From NCBI RefSeq assembly GCF_964019585.1, contig NZ_OZ026454.1, positions 434,001 to 498,000 of the forward strand: a DNA stretch of 64,000 nt, read 5' to 3'. How positions within the stretch are numbered: position 1 is the stretch's first letter; every line of letters begins with the position of its first letter. Positions 49,325-60,882 of the stretch are shown in pieces. This DNA comes from Candidatus Mesenet endosymbiont of Agriotes lineatus (GTDB lineage Bacteria > Pseudomonadota > Alphaproteobacteria > Rickettsiales > Anaplasmataceae). Under the pieces are notes generated by a model, which was not told the DNA's origin, did not search any database, and was given only the letters and a program-made list of their open reading frames with translations. The position numbers and the translations under genes are program-made.

Positions 49325-49830
49325 ATCGTAGTACCAGGAGGGTAGTTCAGGTAGTAATTCCAACCATGCATTACGCCCTCCTGTAAAGGTCAGAGGTGCA
49401 ATAAACTTTTTCCCAATCTATCCCTTGCGTTTCTTATCAGTACGTATATTTTCTCTCCTCGTGGAATGTTCCCTGTATAGTCTATTATCTACTCCTGCTT
49501 CAGCTATGTACACGATACTCAAATGTTGGCAATCTTTTTAGTAAATTTCTGCCTATCTACTTTCTCGATAAAGTGTGACTTTTTTTAAATTAGCTGTTTT
49601 AGCCTATACCAAATCGAATTTATCCCGAAACCAAGTTTCATCTCTGCCAGCTGGATGCTTTTTAATGTACTCTGCCAAGGGTCTATTTTTCGTATGAAAC
49701 CTATTTTGCTGTTTTTAGGCTTTCTCCGGCAGCTTGCTTTTTTAGCCATCTGTATATATTCCGATCTCCAACAGCTCCACAACCTCAGCTTTCGACTTCC
49801 CTTTCTCAACCCGCTTTTTCTCTTAACTGT
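49325..49830 (-). pseudogene. Decayed IS630-family transposase
   Basis: On the minus strand the pieces follow the IS630 order. There is a helix-turn-helix part in 49585-49809 (KKASCRRKPKNSKIGFIRK), then a YTGNIPRGEKI-like stretch (from the YREYARAPRGEKI region), KKFIAPLTFTGG, and LLPELPSWYYDNYG (from LLPELPPGSVIVMDNA). At least four stops lie between them. The N-terminus and last third are missing. Confidence 0.7.
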
Positions 49831-49913
49831 ATACCATTTCCTTCCTTATATACTATAATTATATTATACCTTTATTACTTGCTTTGGGCAGTACTATACC
49901 TCCTATACATCTC

Positions 49914-51332
49914 TCATTTATATCTCCCACAAACAACATCACCTCCTCTATTTAATACATCATTTGACACATTAGTTTCATTTAAAGCAGTAGAGGGAAT
50001 TTTGTCTAAAGTAATAGAAGGTCCTTTCTTATATTCTTCGATCAAAAGACTAAACTCTCTACTATTTCCAATCATATTTTTGCTTGTATCATCTAATCTA
50101 TCATAATGTTTTGCTAAAAGCCTCAGGTATATTCTATTGTTATTATATCCGGTATTTTCAAATCGCCATAACGCTATACTTGCAAAGCACTCTCCTTTAT
50201 TGTTTTTTATGTTGAGATCAGTCCTTTTATCTTCTAAAAGGAGGAATAATGATTCAATATTGTTCCTGCCATCTATGATAGTTGAAAGCAATGAAGTATT
50301 ACCATTCACAGTTGGAATATTAGGGTCTGCTTCTCGTGCAAGCAACAGCTGTACAAATTCAGCTTTATTCTCTCTAGCCATACAGTATAGTGGAGTTCGT
50401 CCTGAACTATATCTTGTATCTATATCATTAACTTTATATATTATACTCTCCATTAGCGCTAAGTTTCCATTAGTGTAAAACATAGGTGTTTTTCCTCTAC
50501 AATCACCTATATTTGGATCTGCACCGTTATTCATTAGAATATTTACCATTTCCTTATTTTTATACAAAACAGCATGATGCAGGGCTGTTCTCCCGTTTGC
50601 ATATCTTAAATTGACATTTGTACCCCTATTAATCAAGAGTTCAAATGCATCTAATTTTTTATTAAAAATAGTATTGATCAAAGGAGTATTACTATTATTA
50701 CATCTTGCATCAAGATCAGCACCTGCATCAATCAAATAATTCATTACATCTAAATGTCCAAAATGAGCTGCAATATGTAAAGGGGTATCACCGTCAAATC
50801 TTATTTGATTAATTCTATCATAAAATATTTCACATCTTACATTAATATTTGCTCCATCATTTAACAGCCTTTTTATTTTATCTAAATCTCCTTTTACTGT
50901 GGCTTTAATTAATTGATTATCCTTTCCTTCTATTATATCTACAATAAGTACGTTTTTATTTTCTTCTGCTAATTGCAGTGATGTTTTCCCTTCATTATTC
51001 AAAATGTTTAGATCTATATTTTTGTTCTTTACTAATTTTTCTACCACTTTATAGTTCTGAAAGAGAACAGCTAAATGCAAAGCAGTGTCACCTTTCTTAT
51101 CTCTTGCATTTATATTAAATATATTATTTTCTAGCATTACATCGATTATATTGTGATAATTCTCTTCTTCTTGATTATCACGCATGACACTCATAGCGCA
51201 TATAGTGGACATTAGAGGTGTATAGTTATTTTCATTTTCTATAGCATTTATATTGCCTTCTTTTATAATTTCTTGCTTGAAAGTTTCTAAATCTGCTTCG
51301 TCTATTGCTTCGATGAGTCTTGTATTTAACAT
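49914..51332 (-). CDS. Ankyrin-repeat protein
   Basis: The 472-residue protein has about ten ankyrin repeats between residues 35 and 370, with TPLHIAAHFGHLDVMNYLID, TALHHAVLYKNKEMVNILM and the like. Repeat 2 is longer than the rest. The C-terminal ~100 residues are unrecognised (KHYDRLDDTSKNMIGNSREF). No signal or membrane segment is seen. Its 3' end lies next to the IS630 remnant but appears natural. Cytosolic or secreted location is not shown; secretion would be inference. Confidence 0.92.
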   Translation of the reverse strand: MLNTRLIEAIDEADLETFKQEIIKEGNINAIENENNYTPLMSTICAMSVMRDNQEEENYHNIIDVMLENNIFNINARDKKGDTALHLAVLFQNYKVVEKLVKNKNIDLNILNNEGKTSLQLAEENKNVLIVDIIEGKDNQLIKATVKGDLDKIKRLLNDGANINVRCEIFYDRINQIRFDGDTPLHIAAHFGHLDVMNYLIDAGADLDARCNNSNTPLINTIFNKKLDAFELLINRGTNVNLRYANGRTALHHAVLYKNKEMVNILMNNGADPNIGDCRGKTPMFYTNGNLALMESIIYKVNDIDTRYSSGRTPLYCMARENKAEFVQLLLAREADPNIPTVNGNTSLLSTIIDGRNNIESLFLLLEDKRTDLNIKNNKGECFASIALWRFENTGYNNNRIYLRLLAKHYDRLDDTSKNMIGNSREFSLLIEEYKKGPSITLDKIPSTALNETNVSNDVLNRGGDVVCGRYK

Positions 51333-51481
51333 TTTTATACCTATAAGATTTAAATTATATTAATACATTTTAATATTATTCCTTTTTTGGAATAACAAAA
51401 CTCCGTTATTTATCTGATAAAAAACTTATTTGATATTTTATGCAGATTACTCTACATTTACTTGATATTACTTAGTGCTAT

Positions 51482-51748
51482 ATGAAGTTTGTCTTTTACT
51501 GTGCTGCCTTTATTTTAACTCTTTGTATGGGTGTGATGCTTTATTGCACAATATCAAAAAAAAATGATATCTACAGTAGATTGCTTGTAGTGAATAATTT
51601 TTCAACACAAGCTATTTTGTTTATAGCGATAATGTCAGTAATAGTCCGCAGCTCATTCTTGCTCGATGTTGCCTTAGTATATGCTAGCATTAGCTTTATA
51701 TCTACTGTGGCGTTTATGAAGTTCTTTTTAGATAAAAGTTTTGAATGA
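51482..51748 (+). CDS. mnhF: Mrp Na+/H+ antiporter subunit F
   Basis: The 88-residue protein has three transmembrane helices with the MrpF-type spacing; the middle contains YSRLLVVNNFSTQAI, matching the family's R-x-x-x-x-D/N region. It starts the five-gene antiporter run 51482-53281, in which each gene overlaps the next by 4-20 bases. Confidence 0.85.
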   Translation: MKFVFYCAAFILTLCMGVMLYCTISKKNDIYSRLLVVNNFSTQAILFIAIMSVIVRSSFLLDVALVYASISFISTVAFMKFFLDKSFE

Positions 51749-52041
51749 TATATCTTCAATATTTAGGAATGTTATTTGTAGTGGTGGGTATATTTTTTGT
51801 TGTTACCGCAACAGTTGGCATGATTAGATTCCCTAATTTTTTCACTAAAGCACATGCAGCTGGTATGGTTGATTCATTAGGTTCAGCATTAATATTGGTA
51901 GGGGTTCTAATGCAAAATGAACTATCAATGAATATGATAAAAATAATGTTAATAATCTTGCTTATATGGGTTACTTCTACAACTGGTGGCCACGTTCTTG
52001 CACGTACTTGTTATAATGATCAGAATAATAAACATGATTGA
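51745..52041 (+). CDS. mnhG: Mrp Na+/H+ antiporter subunit G
   Basis: The 98-residue protein shows the MrpG pattern GMIRFPNFFTKAHAAGMVDSLGS between the first and second helices, and LIWVTSTTGGHVLARTCY at the end. It overlaps mnhF by four bases (ATGA) and the next gene by eight. Confidence 0.93.
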   Translation: MIYLQYLGMLFVVVGIFFVVTATVGMIRFPNFFTKAHAAGMVDSLGSALILVGVLMQNELSMNMIKIMLIILLIWVTSTTGGHVLARTCYNDQNNKHD

Positions 52042-52564
52042 AGCTATAAGTTGTATATTACTTTCGATGTTAATTATTGTTGCTCTAGCAATTAGCTTTA
52101 TATCAAATCTAGTTATAAATACATTACTTATGTCAATATTTAGTATTATTATGACACTTATTTATCTGCTACTTAATGCACCGGATGTAGCAATAACAGA
52201 AAGTTGTGTTGGCGCAGGAATAAGTACAATTTTTACTTTAGCAGCACTGTCTTTAATTAAAAATTATAATGTCAAAAGCTCAGCTAAAAAATTACTTTCA
52301 TTATGTACAGTGTTACCTTTCTTTGTTTGTTTTATGTATGTAATGTTGAATATTCCAAGTTTTGGCAAAGCCGACGCACTTATACACAAACATGTAGCTC
52401 CCTATTATATAGAGAATACCAATAGTCTAATTGGTATTCCCAATATTGTTACTGCTATTTTGGCTAGTTTTCGTGGCTACGATACGCTTTGTGAGACTGT
52501 TGTTGTACTCACTGCAGCTATTGGTGTTTCCCTCATATTAAAAAATGAAAAGTACAATGATTAA
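52034..52564 (+). CDS. Mrp antiporter membrane protein, MrpA-tail/MrpB-like (DUF4040)
   Basis: Starting at ATG 52034 (176 residues), the protein carries the DUF4040 pattern LNAPDVAITESCVGAGISTIFTLAAL and FRGYDTLCETVVVLTAAIG. In many bacteria this is the C-terminal part of MrpA or an N-terminal extension of MrpB. Here it is a separate gene, overlapping mnhG by eight bases and mnhB by twenty. The frame to 51986 is rejected because it would run deep into mnhG. Confidence 0.85.
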   Translation: MIEAISCILLSMLIIVALAISFISNLVINTLLMSIFSIIMTLIYLLLNAPDVAITESCVGAGISTIFTLAALSLIKNYNVKSSAKKLLSLCTVLPFFVCFMYVMLNIPSFGKADALIHKHVAPYYIENTNSLIGIPNIVTAILASFRGYDTLCETVVVLTAAIGVSLILKNEKYND

Positions 52565-52976
52565 AAGCCCTATTCTGCAAGCAATAGCAGCTCTTATTAT
52601 TCCCTTTATAGTTTTATTTGGCCTATATGTGCAATTTCATGGTGATTTTAGCCCTGGAGGTGGATTTCAAGCTGGAATAATTATTGCTTCAGGAATTATA
52701 TTCCACGCAATGCTCTTTGGCTCCGCTGCCACTTTAAAAGCAATACCCTACTCTCTTATCAGAATCTTAAGTGGCGTGGGAGTGTTAATCTATATGGGTA
52801 CAGGAATTATTACAATGCTACAAGGCGCAGAATTTTTATCATATAATGCGCTCTTTATTGATAATTTAACTGCGCAAAAAATAGGAATATTTATAGTGGA
52901 ACTTGGTGTGGGCCTAACAGTATGTTCGGCGATGCTTATTATATATTTTAGTTTTGCGGTAAGGAGTAGGAAATGA
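52545..52976 (+). CDS. mnhB: Mrp Na+/H+ antiporter subunit B
   Basis: The 143-residue protein has four helices and the MrpB signature YVQFHGDFSPGGGFQAGII. It overlaps the DUF4040 gene upstream and mnhC by four bases. The large proton-pumping subunits MrpA/D and subunit E are not in this window and presumably lie elsewhere. Confidence 0.93.
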   Translation: MKSTMIKSPILQAIAALIIPFIVLFGLYVQFHGDFSPGGGFQAGIIIASGIIFHAMLFGSAATLKAIPYSLIRILSGVGVLIYMGTGIITMLQGAEFLSYNALFIDNLTAQKIGIFIVELGVGLTVCSAMLIIYFSFAVRSRK

Positions 52977-53281
52977 CGTTTATAGGCATGTATCATTATG
53001 CTGCAGTTGCAATCTTAATGACACTAGGGTTATATACTATTATTAGTAATGAAAATTTAATCAAAAAATTGTTTGGTATTAGTATTTTTCAAACTTCCGC
53101 TTTATTGTTATATATATCTTTAGGTTACGTTAAAAACTCATCCCCTCCAATACTTCAGCAAAATGTAACTAGCTATAGCAACCCACTTCCTCACGTTTTG
53201 ATGCTAACAGCAATTGTTGTTGGTATTGCAACTTTTGCAGTTGGTCTATCGATTGCAGTTAAGATAAAAGAATGTAAATGA
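52973..53281 (+). CDS. mnhC: Mrp Na+/H+ antiporter subunit C
   Basis: The 102-residue protein is NuoK-like, with three helices: GLYTIISNENLIKKLFGISIFQTSALLLY and the final HVLMLTAIVVGIATFAVGLS, where the conserved LTAIVVG is typical of MrpC/NuoK. It closes the antiporter run. A short spacer then separates it from the convergent gene. Confidence 0.92.
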   Translation: MTFIGMYHYAAVAILMTLGLYTIISNENLIKKLFGISIFQTSALLLYISLGYVKNSSPPILQQNVTSYSNPLPHVLMLTAIVVGIATFAVGLSIAVKIKECK

Positions 53282-53326
53282 TTTTTTAAATTTACTCAAA
53301 AACTAGGATCGAATCTTTAAATTTAC

Positions 53327-53716
53327 CTATCTTCCCTTATATCTAGACTTACCTTGCATTATCCCCTGCATACTAACAAAGATTTGCCAAAATCCACCCT
53401 TTCTTTCATGTTTTAGATTCATGAGCTTCATAAAATGTTCATTCATCACCAGTTTAGTCCACTTTCCTATTGGTTCTATTACTGAGACGACTCTTGTATC
53501 ATCTACAGCAGATTTATCTGAGCTATAACTTTTCGATAGCAACTGATGCTTTAATATCTCTTTTTTTTTCTTCTCTTTATATAGCTTTAAATCTTCTTCA
53601 CATAATTCTTGGTCATTATCAGTTGTACTTTTACTGATTGAATGAATTTTTCTTGATACATAAAATAGCAAAATAGCAGCTATAATAACTAAATATATTA
53701 TTATCTGATATGTCAT
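53327..53716 (-). CDS. Hypothetical protein with N-terminal membrane anchor
   Basis: I do not recognise this 129-residue protein. One transmembrane helix (residues 4-22, IIIYLVIIAAILLFYVSRK) leads into a charged cytosolic helix rich in Lys and Glu, then a more compact C-terminus (IGKWTKLVMNEHFMKLMNLKHERKG). It is convergent with mnhC and upstream of the M16 peptidase stop. Confidence 0.7.
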   Translation of the reverse strand: MTYQIIIYLVIIAAILLFYVSRKIHSISKSTTDNDQELCEEDLKLYKEKKKKEILKHQLLSKSYSSDKSAVDDTRVVSVIEPIGKWTKLVMNEHFMKLMNLKHERKGGFWQIFVSMQGIMQGKSRYKGR

Positions 53717-53818
53717 AAAGTACCTTTAAGATATCAAAATCTCTTAATTTAAACCTGTTTAATTATACCATAATTAAGGAAATTTTCAACTTGAAGGTTC
53801 AGATAGCTTATATATCCG

Positions 53819-55090
53819 CTAATTAGCAAGTTTAAAACTTGCAACTAGTTTATCATAGCTTGGCATTTTATCTAGTTTACCTATTGCTGCTACAGTTATA
53901 TTTTCATGTTGAGATAATAAAAATTCCAAATTTTCTTTCACTTCTTTAGTGCCAATAGAAAATATCTTATCTAATATCTCTTCTGTGCTTAAGTAACGAT
54001 TATGATAAGAATAACAATGTCCCAACACATCAGCACGGGTGTAGTTACTTTCTCTTGACATAAGTACACTAGACTTAATTTTAGCATGGGCTCTAGTTAT
54101 TTCTTCCTCTTTCAAGTCATCTAGTAATTTTTCTAGCTCCTTAGCAATAGTGCTTAAAAGTTTTGGTAGATTATTGCTATCTGTTCCTGCATAGATGGAA
54201 AAAATACCAGTATCACGATAAGTTGAATGGTAAGAACCAACATCGTAAGCTAAACCTTGCTTTTCTCTTACCTCCTGGAAAAGACGTGAAGACATTCCAC
54301 TACCTAAAATAGAATCTAAAACTAACATAGTATAATATTTATCATCATAATAAGAAACACTGGGAAATCCAATTAAGATATTAACTTGCTCTAAATCCCT
54401 AGTTTCTAAGTATTCGCCACCTGTATAATTTGGCTTTTGCAGCTCACAACGTTTTTTACCTTTGATTTTTGCAAGTATTGGCCCAGCTAAAGATACAACT
54501 TCATCATGGCTTATGTTGCCTGAAACAGCAAAGATCATATTGTTGCTGTAATAATATTCTTGTGTATAGTTAAATAAATCTTCACGAGAGAAAGCTTTCA
54601 CTGTCTCTGGAGAACCTAATATTGAGTGCCCAAAGGATTGTCTACTATAAGCTGTTTCCATATACTTATCAGATATAATATCATTTGGAGAGTCATTAGT
54701 TCTGTAAATCTCTTGCAAAACCACACCTTTCTCGCGTTCTATTTCATCCTCAGGAAAAGTCGAGTTCATTATTATGTCTGTTAAGATGTCAATTGCAATT
54801 TTTACATTGTTTTTCAACACTTTAGCATAATAAACAGTATTCTCCCTACCTGTATGGGCATTACAGTTACCACCTATGTCATCAAAAGCTTTAGCTATTT
54901 CCAAAGCAGTTCTGGCCTTTGTACCTTTAAATGCCATATGCTCAAGAAAATGTGATATACCCTTGTTCTTTTCGTCCTCAAACCTGCTACCTACATTCAC
55001 CCAAAGGCTTAAAACAACAGACTCTACACTAGGCAAAAAGTCAGTTACAATACGAAGGTTATTTTCTAATGTAGTAATTTTTGGCATCAT
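53819..55090 (-). CDS. M16-family zinc peptidase (mitochondrial processing peptidase-like)
   Basis: The 423-residue protein has the inverted zinc motif HFLEH at 47-51 and the downstream Glu in GRENTVYYAKVLKNN, plus the second half typical of pitrilysin-type subunits (LDSILGSGMSSRLFQEVREKQGLAY). It resembles the beta subunit of mitochondrial processing peptidase and the rickettsial homologues. Residues needed for catalysis are present. Substrate unknown. Confidence 0.93.
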   Translation of the reverse strand: MMPKITTLENNLRIVTDFLPSVESVVLSLWVNVGSRFEDEKNKGISHFLEHMAFKGTKARTALEIAKAFDDIGGNCNAHTGRENTVYYAKVLKNNVKIAIDILTDIIMNSTFPEDEIEREKGVVLQEIYRTNDSPNDIISDKYMETAYSRQSFGHSILGSPETVKAFSREDLFNYTQEYYYSNNMIFAVSGNISHDEVVSLAGPILAKIKGKKRCELQKPNYTGGEYLETRDLEQVNILIGFPSVSYYDDKYYTMLVLDSILGSGMSSRLFQEVREKQGLAYDVGSYHSTYRDTGIFSIYAGTDSNNLPKLLSTIAKELEKLLDDLKEEEITRAHAKIKSSVLMSRESNYTRADVLGHCYSYHNRYLSTEEILDKIFSIGTKEVKENLEFLLSQHENITVAAIGKLDKMPSYDKLVASFKLAN

Positions 55091-55268
55091 TTTAAATTAT
55101 ACTTAAATATCTAATATAGATATAGGGCTATAGTAGAATGAATACAATTTAAATTACGATTAGACTCAAATTTTACGAATTTCCAATTCATACTATCATT
55201 AAATATACTTTGCTTATTTAAAGATTTAATATATTATATTTATAAGTAAATTATCAAAGGGGATAATA

Positions 55269-56321
55269 ATGTTAAGCACTGACAAATTAGCTAACTATAG
55301 TAATATACTAGCCTCTGTTGAGAAGTTAACACACAAGGAAACAAAAGCAGACACAATAGAAGCTTTAAATAACTTATCAGATAAGCAATTACAAACAGTT
55401 AACAGTCGTTCAGATATACTGGATAAAATCTTAAGAGGTATTGAGTGCTTTAATCAGAAGAACAATAAGAGCACAGGTAATTTTTATTACAAAGATCCAA
55501 TAAATAGGATAATTAACCTTTTTTCTCAAGGTGGATATGATAGATTAATAAACACCAATTCTAATATATTAGAATTATTAATTAGCTATGGTGGTAACTT
55601 GAATAATTTCTTGCACTTAAATGATGATAAGTTTCACTGTTTAATAGCAAATGAGGATTTCTGTAAAGTTTTATTAAAAGCTGGTCACATGGATGATTTT
55701 TTAGAGATATCATATCGTGATACTAGAATAAGTAATGAAAATTTTAAGAGATATATTAATAATCAAGATTTAATTTTAGTATGCTGCTTTACTAGTAATG
55801 ATATCGGTACTCATTTTACTTGTTCATTAAGAGCTCTAATGGTTAATCCTAACAGAAATAGTATGATAGATAAGCTATACTCTCTAGAGCAGCAAGGCAA
55901 ATTATATTGTGACAAAAAAAGCTTAGATTTAATTCTTCTTAACTTACCAATTATTAAGCAGTTAGTGTGTAATGATGCTAGTGGCAATGTTATTGAAACA
56001 TTAAAAAGTTATAATTACGCAAAAATAGCACTTTTACTTAAATCGGCGCAAGAGAATATCCAACAAAAAACCGGTATGAAAGTATCCTTCGTAAAGTGTC
56101 CTAACCCAGAAGAGAAGTATTATTCTCCAAGAGTAGATTCAGATACACTTAAAATTTCATGTATTACAACATTAATTAAGAATGAACATGAGCTTTCTGA
56201 TGAGAAGGTACAGTCTTTTCACAAGGCAGTAAGAAATAAAAGTATAGAAGCACAAGAAGAAGGAAAATTAAACAATCCACAAATTACCCAAGCCATATCT
56301 AATGTACAATCTTTAACTTAA
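55269..56321 (+). CDS. Hypothetical soluble protein, loosely helical-repeat
   Basis: I do not recognise this 350-residue protein. The region 80-160 shows a repetitive pattern of Ile/Leu-Phe-x...Ile-x-x-Asn with LLK units (INRIINLFSQGGYDRLI, DDKFHCLIANEDFCKVLLK), similar in style to the 39195 protein. No membrane segment or catalytic motif is seen. An AAGGGG Shine-Dalgarno precedes the ATG and a strong hairpin terminator follows directly, so it is a single-gene unit. Confidence 0.75.
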   Translation: MLSTDKLANYSNILASVEKLTHKETKADTIEALNNLSDKQLQTVNSRSDILDKILRGIECFNQKNNKSTGNFYYKDPINRIINLFSQGGYDRLINTNSNILELLISYGGNLNNFLHLNDDKFHCLIANEDFCKVLLKAGHMDDFLEISYRDTRISNENFKRYINNQDLILVCCFTSNDIGTHFTCSLRALMVNPNRNSMIDKLYSLEQQGKLYCDKKSLDLILLNLPIIKQLVCNDASGNVIETLKSYNYAKIALLLKSAQENIQQKTGMKVSFVKCPNPEEKYYSPRVDSDTLKISCITTLIKNEHELSDEKVQSFHKAVRNKSIEAQEEGKLNNPQITQAISNVQSLT

Positions 56322-56326
56322 AATTT

Positions 56327-56360
56327 TGCAATGCAGATTTCTTTGCATTGCATATTTTTA
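56327..56360 (+). terminator. Rho-independent terminator
   Basis: TGCAATGCA (56327-56335) and TGCATTGCA (56344-56352) form a perfect 9-bp stem around an 8-base loop, followed by TATTTTTA. It begins six bases after the stop of the 55269 gene. It could also slow transcription from the opposite direction (gyrB ends at 56407). Confidence 0.8.
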
Positions 56361-56406
56361 CCTTAAACCTCTAAAGTTGAATATAAATTCTCTAAATTAA
56401 AAAAAT

Positions 56407-59177
<2,771 letters not shown>

Positions 59178-60335
59178 ATGTTATCTAATGAAGAATTAAA
59201 CGAACAATTATTCGATGCTGTTAAAAATGAAAATGTGGAAGAAGTTGAGCTTCTTATTGAAAAAGGGGCAGATGTTAATGCTCAAGATCGTTGTGGTTGT
59301 ACACCTCTATACTGGGTATATGGAAATGTAGAAATAATGAGGCTTCTTCTTGAAGAAAGAGAAGCTGCTCGTAAGCATGTAAGCACACCTCTATGTGCAG
59401 CTATTGAAGATGGAAATATAGAAGTAGTGAGGCTTCTTATTGAAAAAGGAGCAGATGTTAATGCTCAAGGTGAATGTGGTAACACACCTCTACACCTGGC
59501 TGCTAAAAATGGCCATACTGACGTGGCTCAGTTTCTTATTGGAAATGGAGCAGATGTTAGTGCTCAAGATGAATATGGTAACACACCTCTACACCTGGCT
59601 GCTAAAAATGGCCATACTGACGTGGCTCGGTTTCTTATTGGAAATGGAGCAGATGTTGATGCTCAAAGTGTATATGGTATACCTCTATACCTGGCTGTTG
59701 AAAGAGGAAATATAGAAGTCTTCTTCCTACTTCTACTTTATGGCGCTGATATAAGTGCAGAAGATAGATGGAAAATAAATAGAAAACCACTTACTAGCTG
59801 TTTAGCTGAATTTGAGCAAATAAAAGCAACGCCTCACTTAGGTGGGCTGATAGAAGCATATAAGAGTGGAGATAAAAAGGCCATTTCACAATATATAGAT
59901 AATGCAAAAAATCAAGAAGCATTGGTTGCAAAATATAAAGGAATAAAAGAACGCTGCACTAATGAACAATTATCTTTTGTGCCTGAGTATTTATGTGATT
60001 TTGTTAAGCATATCACCCTGAAATTTTTAAAATCTCACATAGACGAAAAAACTATGGCATCTTACTTGAGTGAGTCAAAAGATGACATAAAAATAATTAA
60101 GCTGCAAAACAATAAGACAAGAGCTGTATATGAGCTATTACCTAAAATTGCATCAGAAAAAATAGTTTCATATTCTGATAATGATACGAAAGAAAACGTA
60201 TTACTAGCTTTAAGCAAAAAAGCAGATGTGTTTTTAAATGAATTAAAAAATATTTATCAAAGTCCAAATGCACCATTAGCTCAACCTCAATTGGAAGAAA
60301 TAGATCCTTCAGCAAAACTCCAATGTAATTTATGA
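59178..60335 (+). CDS. Ankyrin-repeat protein with helical C-terminus
   Basis: The 385-residue protein has about six ankyrin repeats in residues 5-200 (TPLHLAAKNGHTDVAQFLIG, GADVSAQDEYGN), two of them nearly identical. The C-terminal ~170 residues are helical and Lys-rich, with no known domain. No signal or membrane segment. The AAGGGGGTTTT leader at 59167-59177 gives a strong Shine-Dalgarno. Effector role is only by analogy with other Wolbachia ankyrin proteins. Confidence 0.92.
   Translation: MLSNEELNEQLFDAVKNENVEEVELLIEKGADVNAQDRCGCTPLYWVYGNVEIMRLLLEEREAARKHVSTPLCAAIEDGNIEVVRLLIEKGADVNAQGECGNTPLHLAAKNGHTDVAQFLIGNGADVSAQDEYGNTPLHLAAKNGHTDVARFLIGNGADVDAQSVYGIPLYLAVERGNIEVFFLLLLYGADISAEDRWKINRKPLTSCLAEFEQIKATPHLGGLIEAYKSGDKKAISQYIDNAKNQEALVAKYKGIKERCTNEQLSFVPEYLCDFVKHITLKFLKSHIDEKTMASYLSESKDDIKIIKLQNNKTRAVYELLPKIASEKIVSYSDNDTKENVLLALSKKADVFLNELKNIYQSPNAPLAQPQLEEIDPSAKLQCNL
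59481..59678 (+). repeat. Near-perfect 99-bp tandem duplication in the ankyrin gene
   Basis: Units 59481-59579 and 59580-59678 share the 45 bases from ACACACCTCTACACCTGG onward exactly and differ at only a handful of positions overall, including CAG/CGG and the AGTGCTCAAGATGAA / GATGCTCAAAGTGTA segment. Each unit codes three 11-residue steps (33 residues) of the ankyrin solenoid. Confidence 0.9.
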
Positions 60336-60451
60336 AGATTCAAATCATGATATATCAGCTGTGGGTAGGATTTTAAAATTTTTGAAAAAAAACTCAAAAA
60401 AGTGCAATTTTCTGCTTCCATGATTTAAAACATATATGATATAAAGAGAGA

Positions 60452-60745
60452 GCCAATCTGGAGAGATTGAGGCTGTAGAGGCGGCCTTTAAAGTGGCAGA
60501 TGTATAGGAAAAGAAGATCTGAATATATTGAATAGGATCTTCGGCGACCTACTGAATAGTTTTAGCTATTTTAGGCTCTTTTGCCTAGAGTAAGGGTTGA
60601 TATCCTTATAGTTATATGCCTTAAAACATATAACCATAGCGCTTCCAATTATCAATTGGTAGTCCTTTCATGGTGGGAATCCGTGAAAAGGGCTAAAAAC
60701 GCTCCTCTCTCTGATGTTGTTCATGTGCTTTCTCTCCAGATTGGC
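60452..60745. repeat. 294-bp element bounded by perfect 15-nt inverted repeats
   Basis: GCCAATCTGGAGAGA (60452-60466) and TCTCTCCAGATTGGC (60731-60745) are exact inverted repeats. Inside are several perfect hairpins: TAGGC-TCTTTT-GCCTA, GTTATATG-CCTTAAAA-CATATAAC, CCAATT-ATC-AATTGG, and a CTTTCA...TGAAAAG stem. It is GC-richer than its surroundings. No convincing ORF lies inside. It may be a MITE-like element or a long structured RNA; no flanking target duplication is obvious. The rest of the spacer 60336-60882 shows nothing else. Confidence 0.8.
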
Positions 60746-60882
60746 ACTAAATCAACAATAGGTCGATTAAAAAATCAAAACAATATCTCAGATATTAGGT
60801 AGTAGTAATAAAATTTTAAAAAACTTAAATTATAAAGATTGCAAATCTTTTGCAAAAAATTAATTTTAAAGTGGAGTAAATA

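Noticed and set aside
60452-60745. tmRNA, 6S RNA, SRP RNA or RNase P RNA identity for the hairpin element
   Set aside because: None of their hallmark segments (tag codons, RNase P core, SRP tetraloop helix) are visible.
60581-60802. 73-residue open frame inside the inverted-repeat element
   Set aside because: It crosses several perfect hairpins and the right terminal repeat, has no recognisable domain and no Shine-Dalgarno; it is more likely chance.
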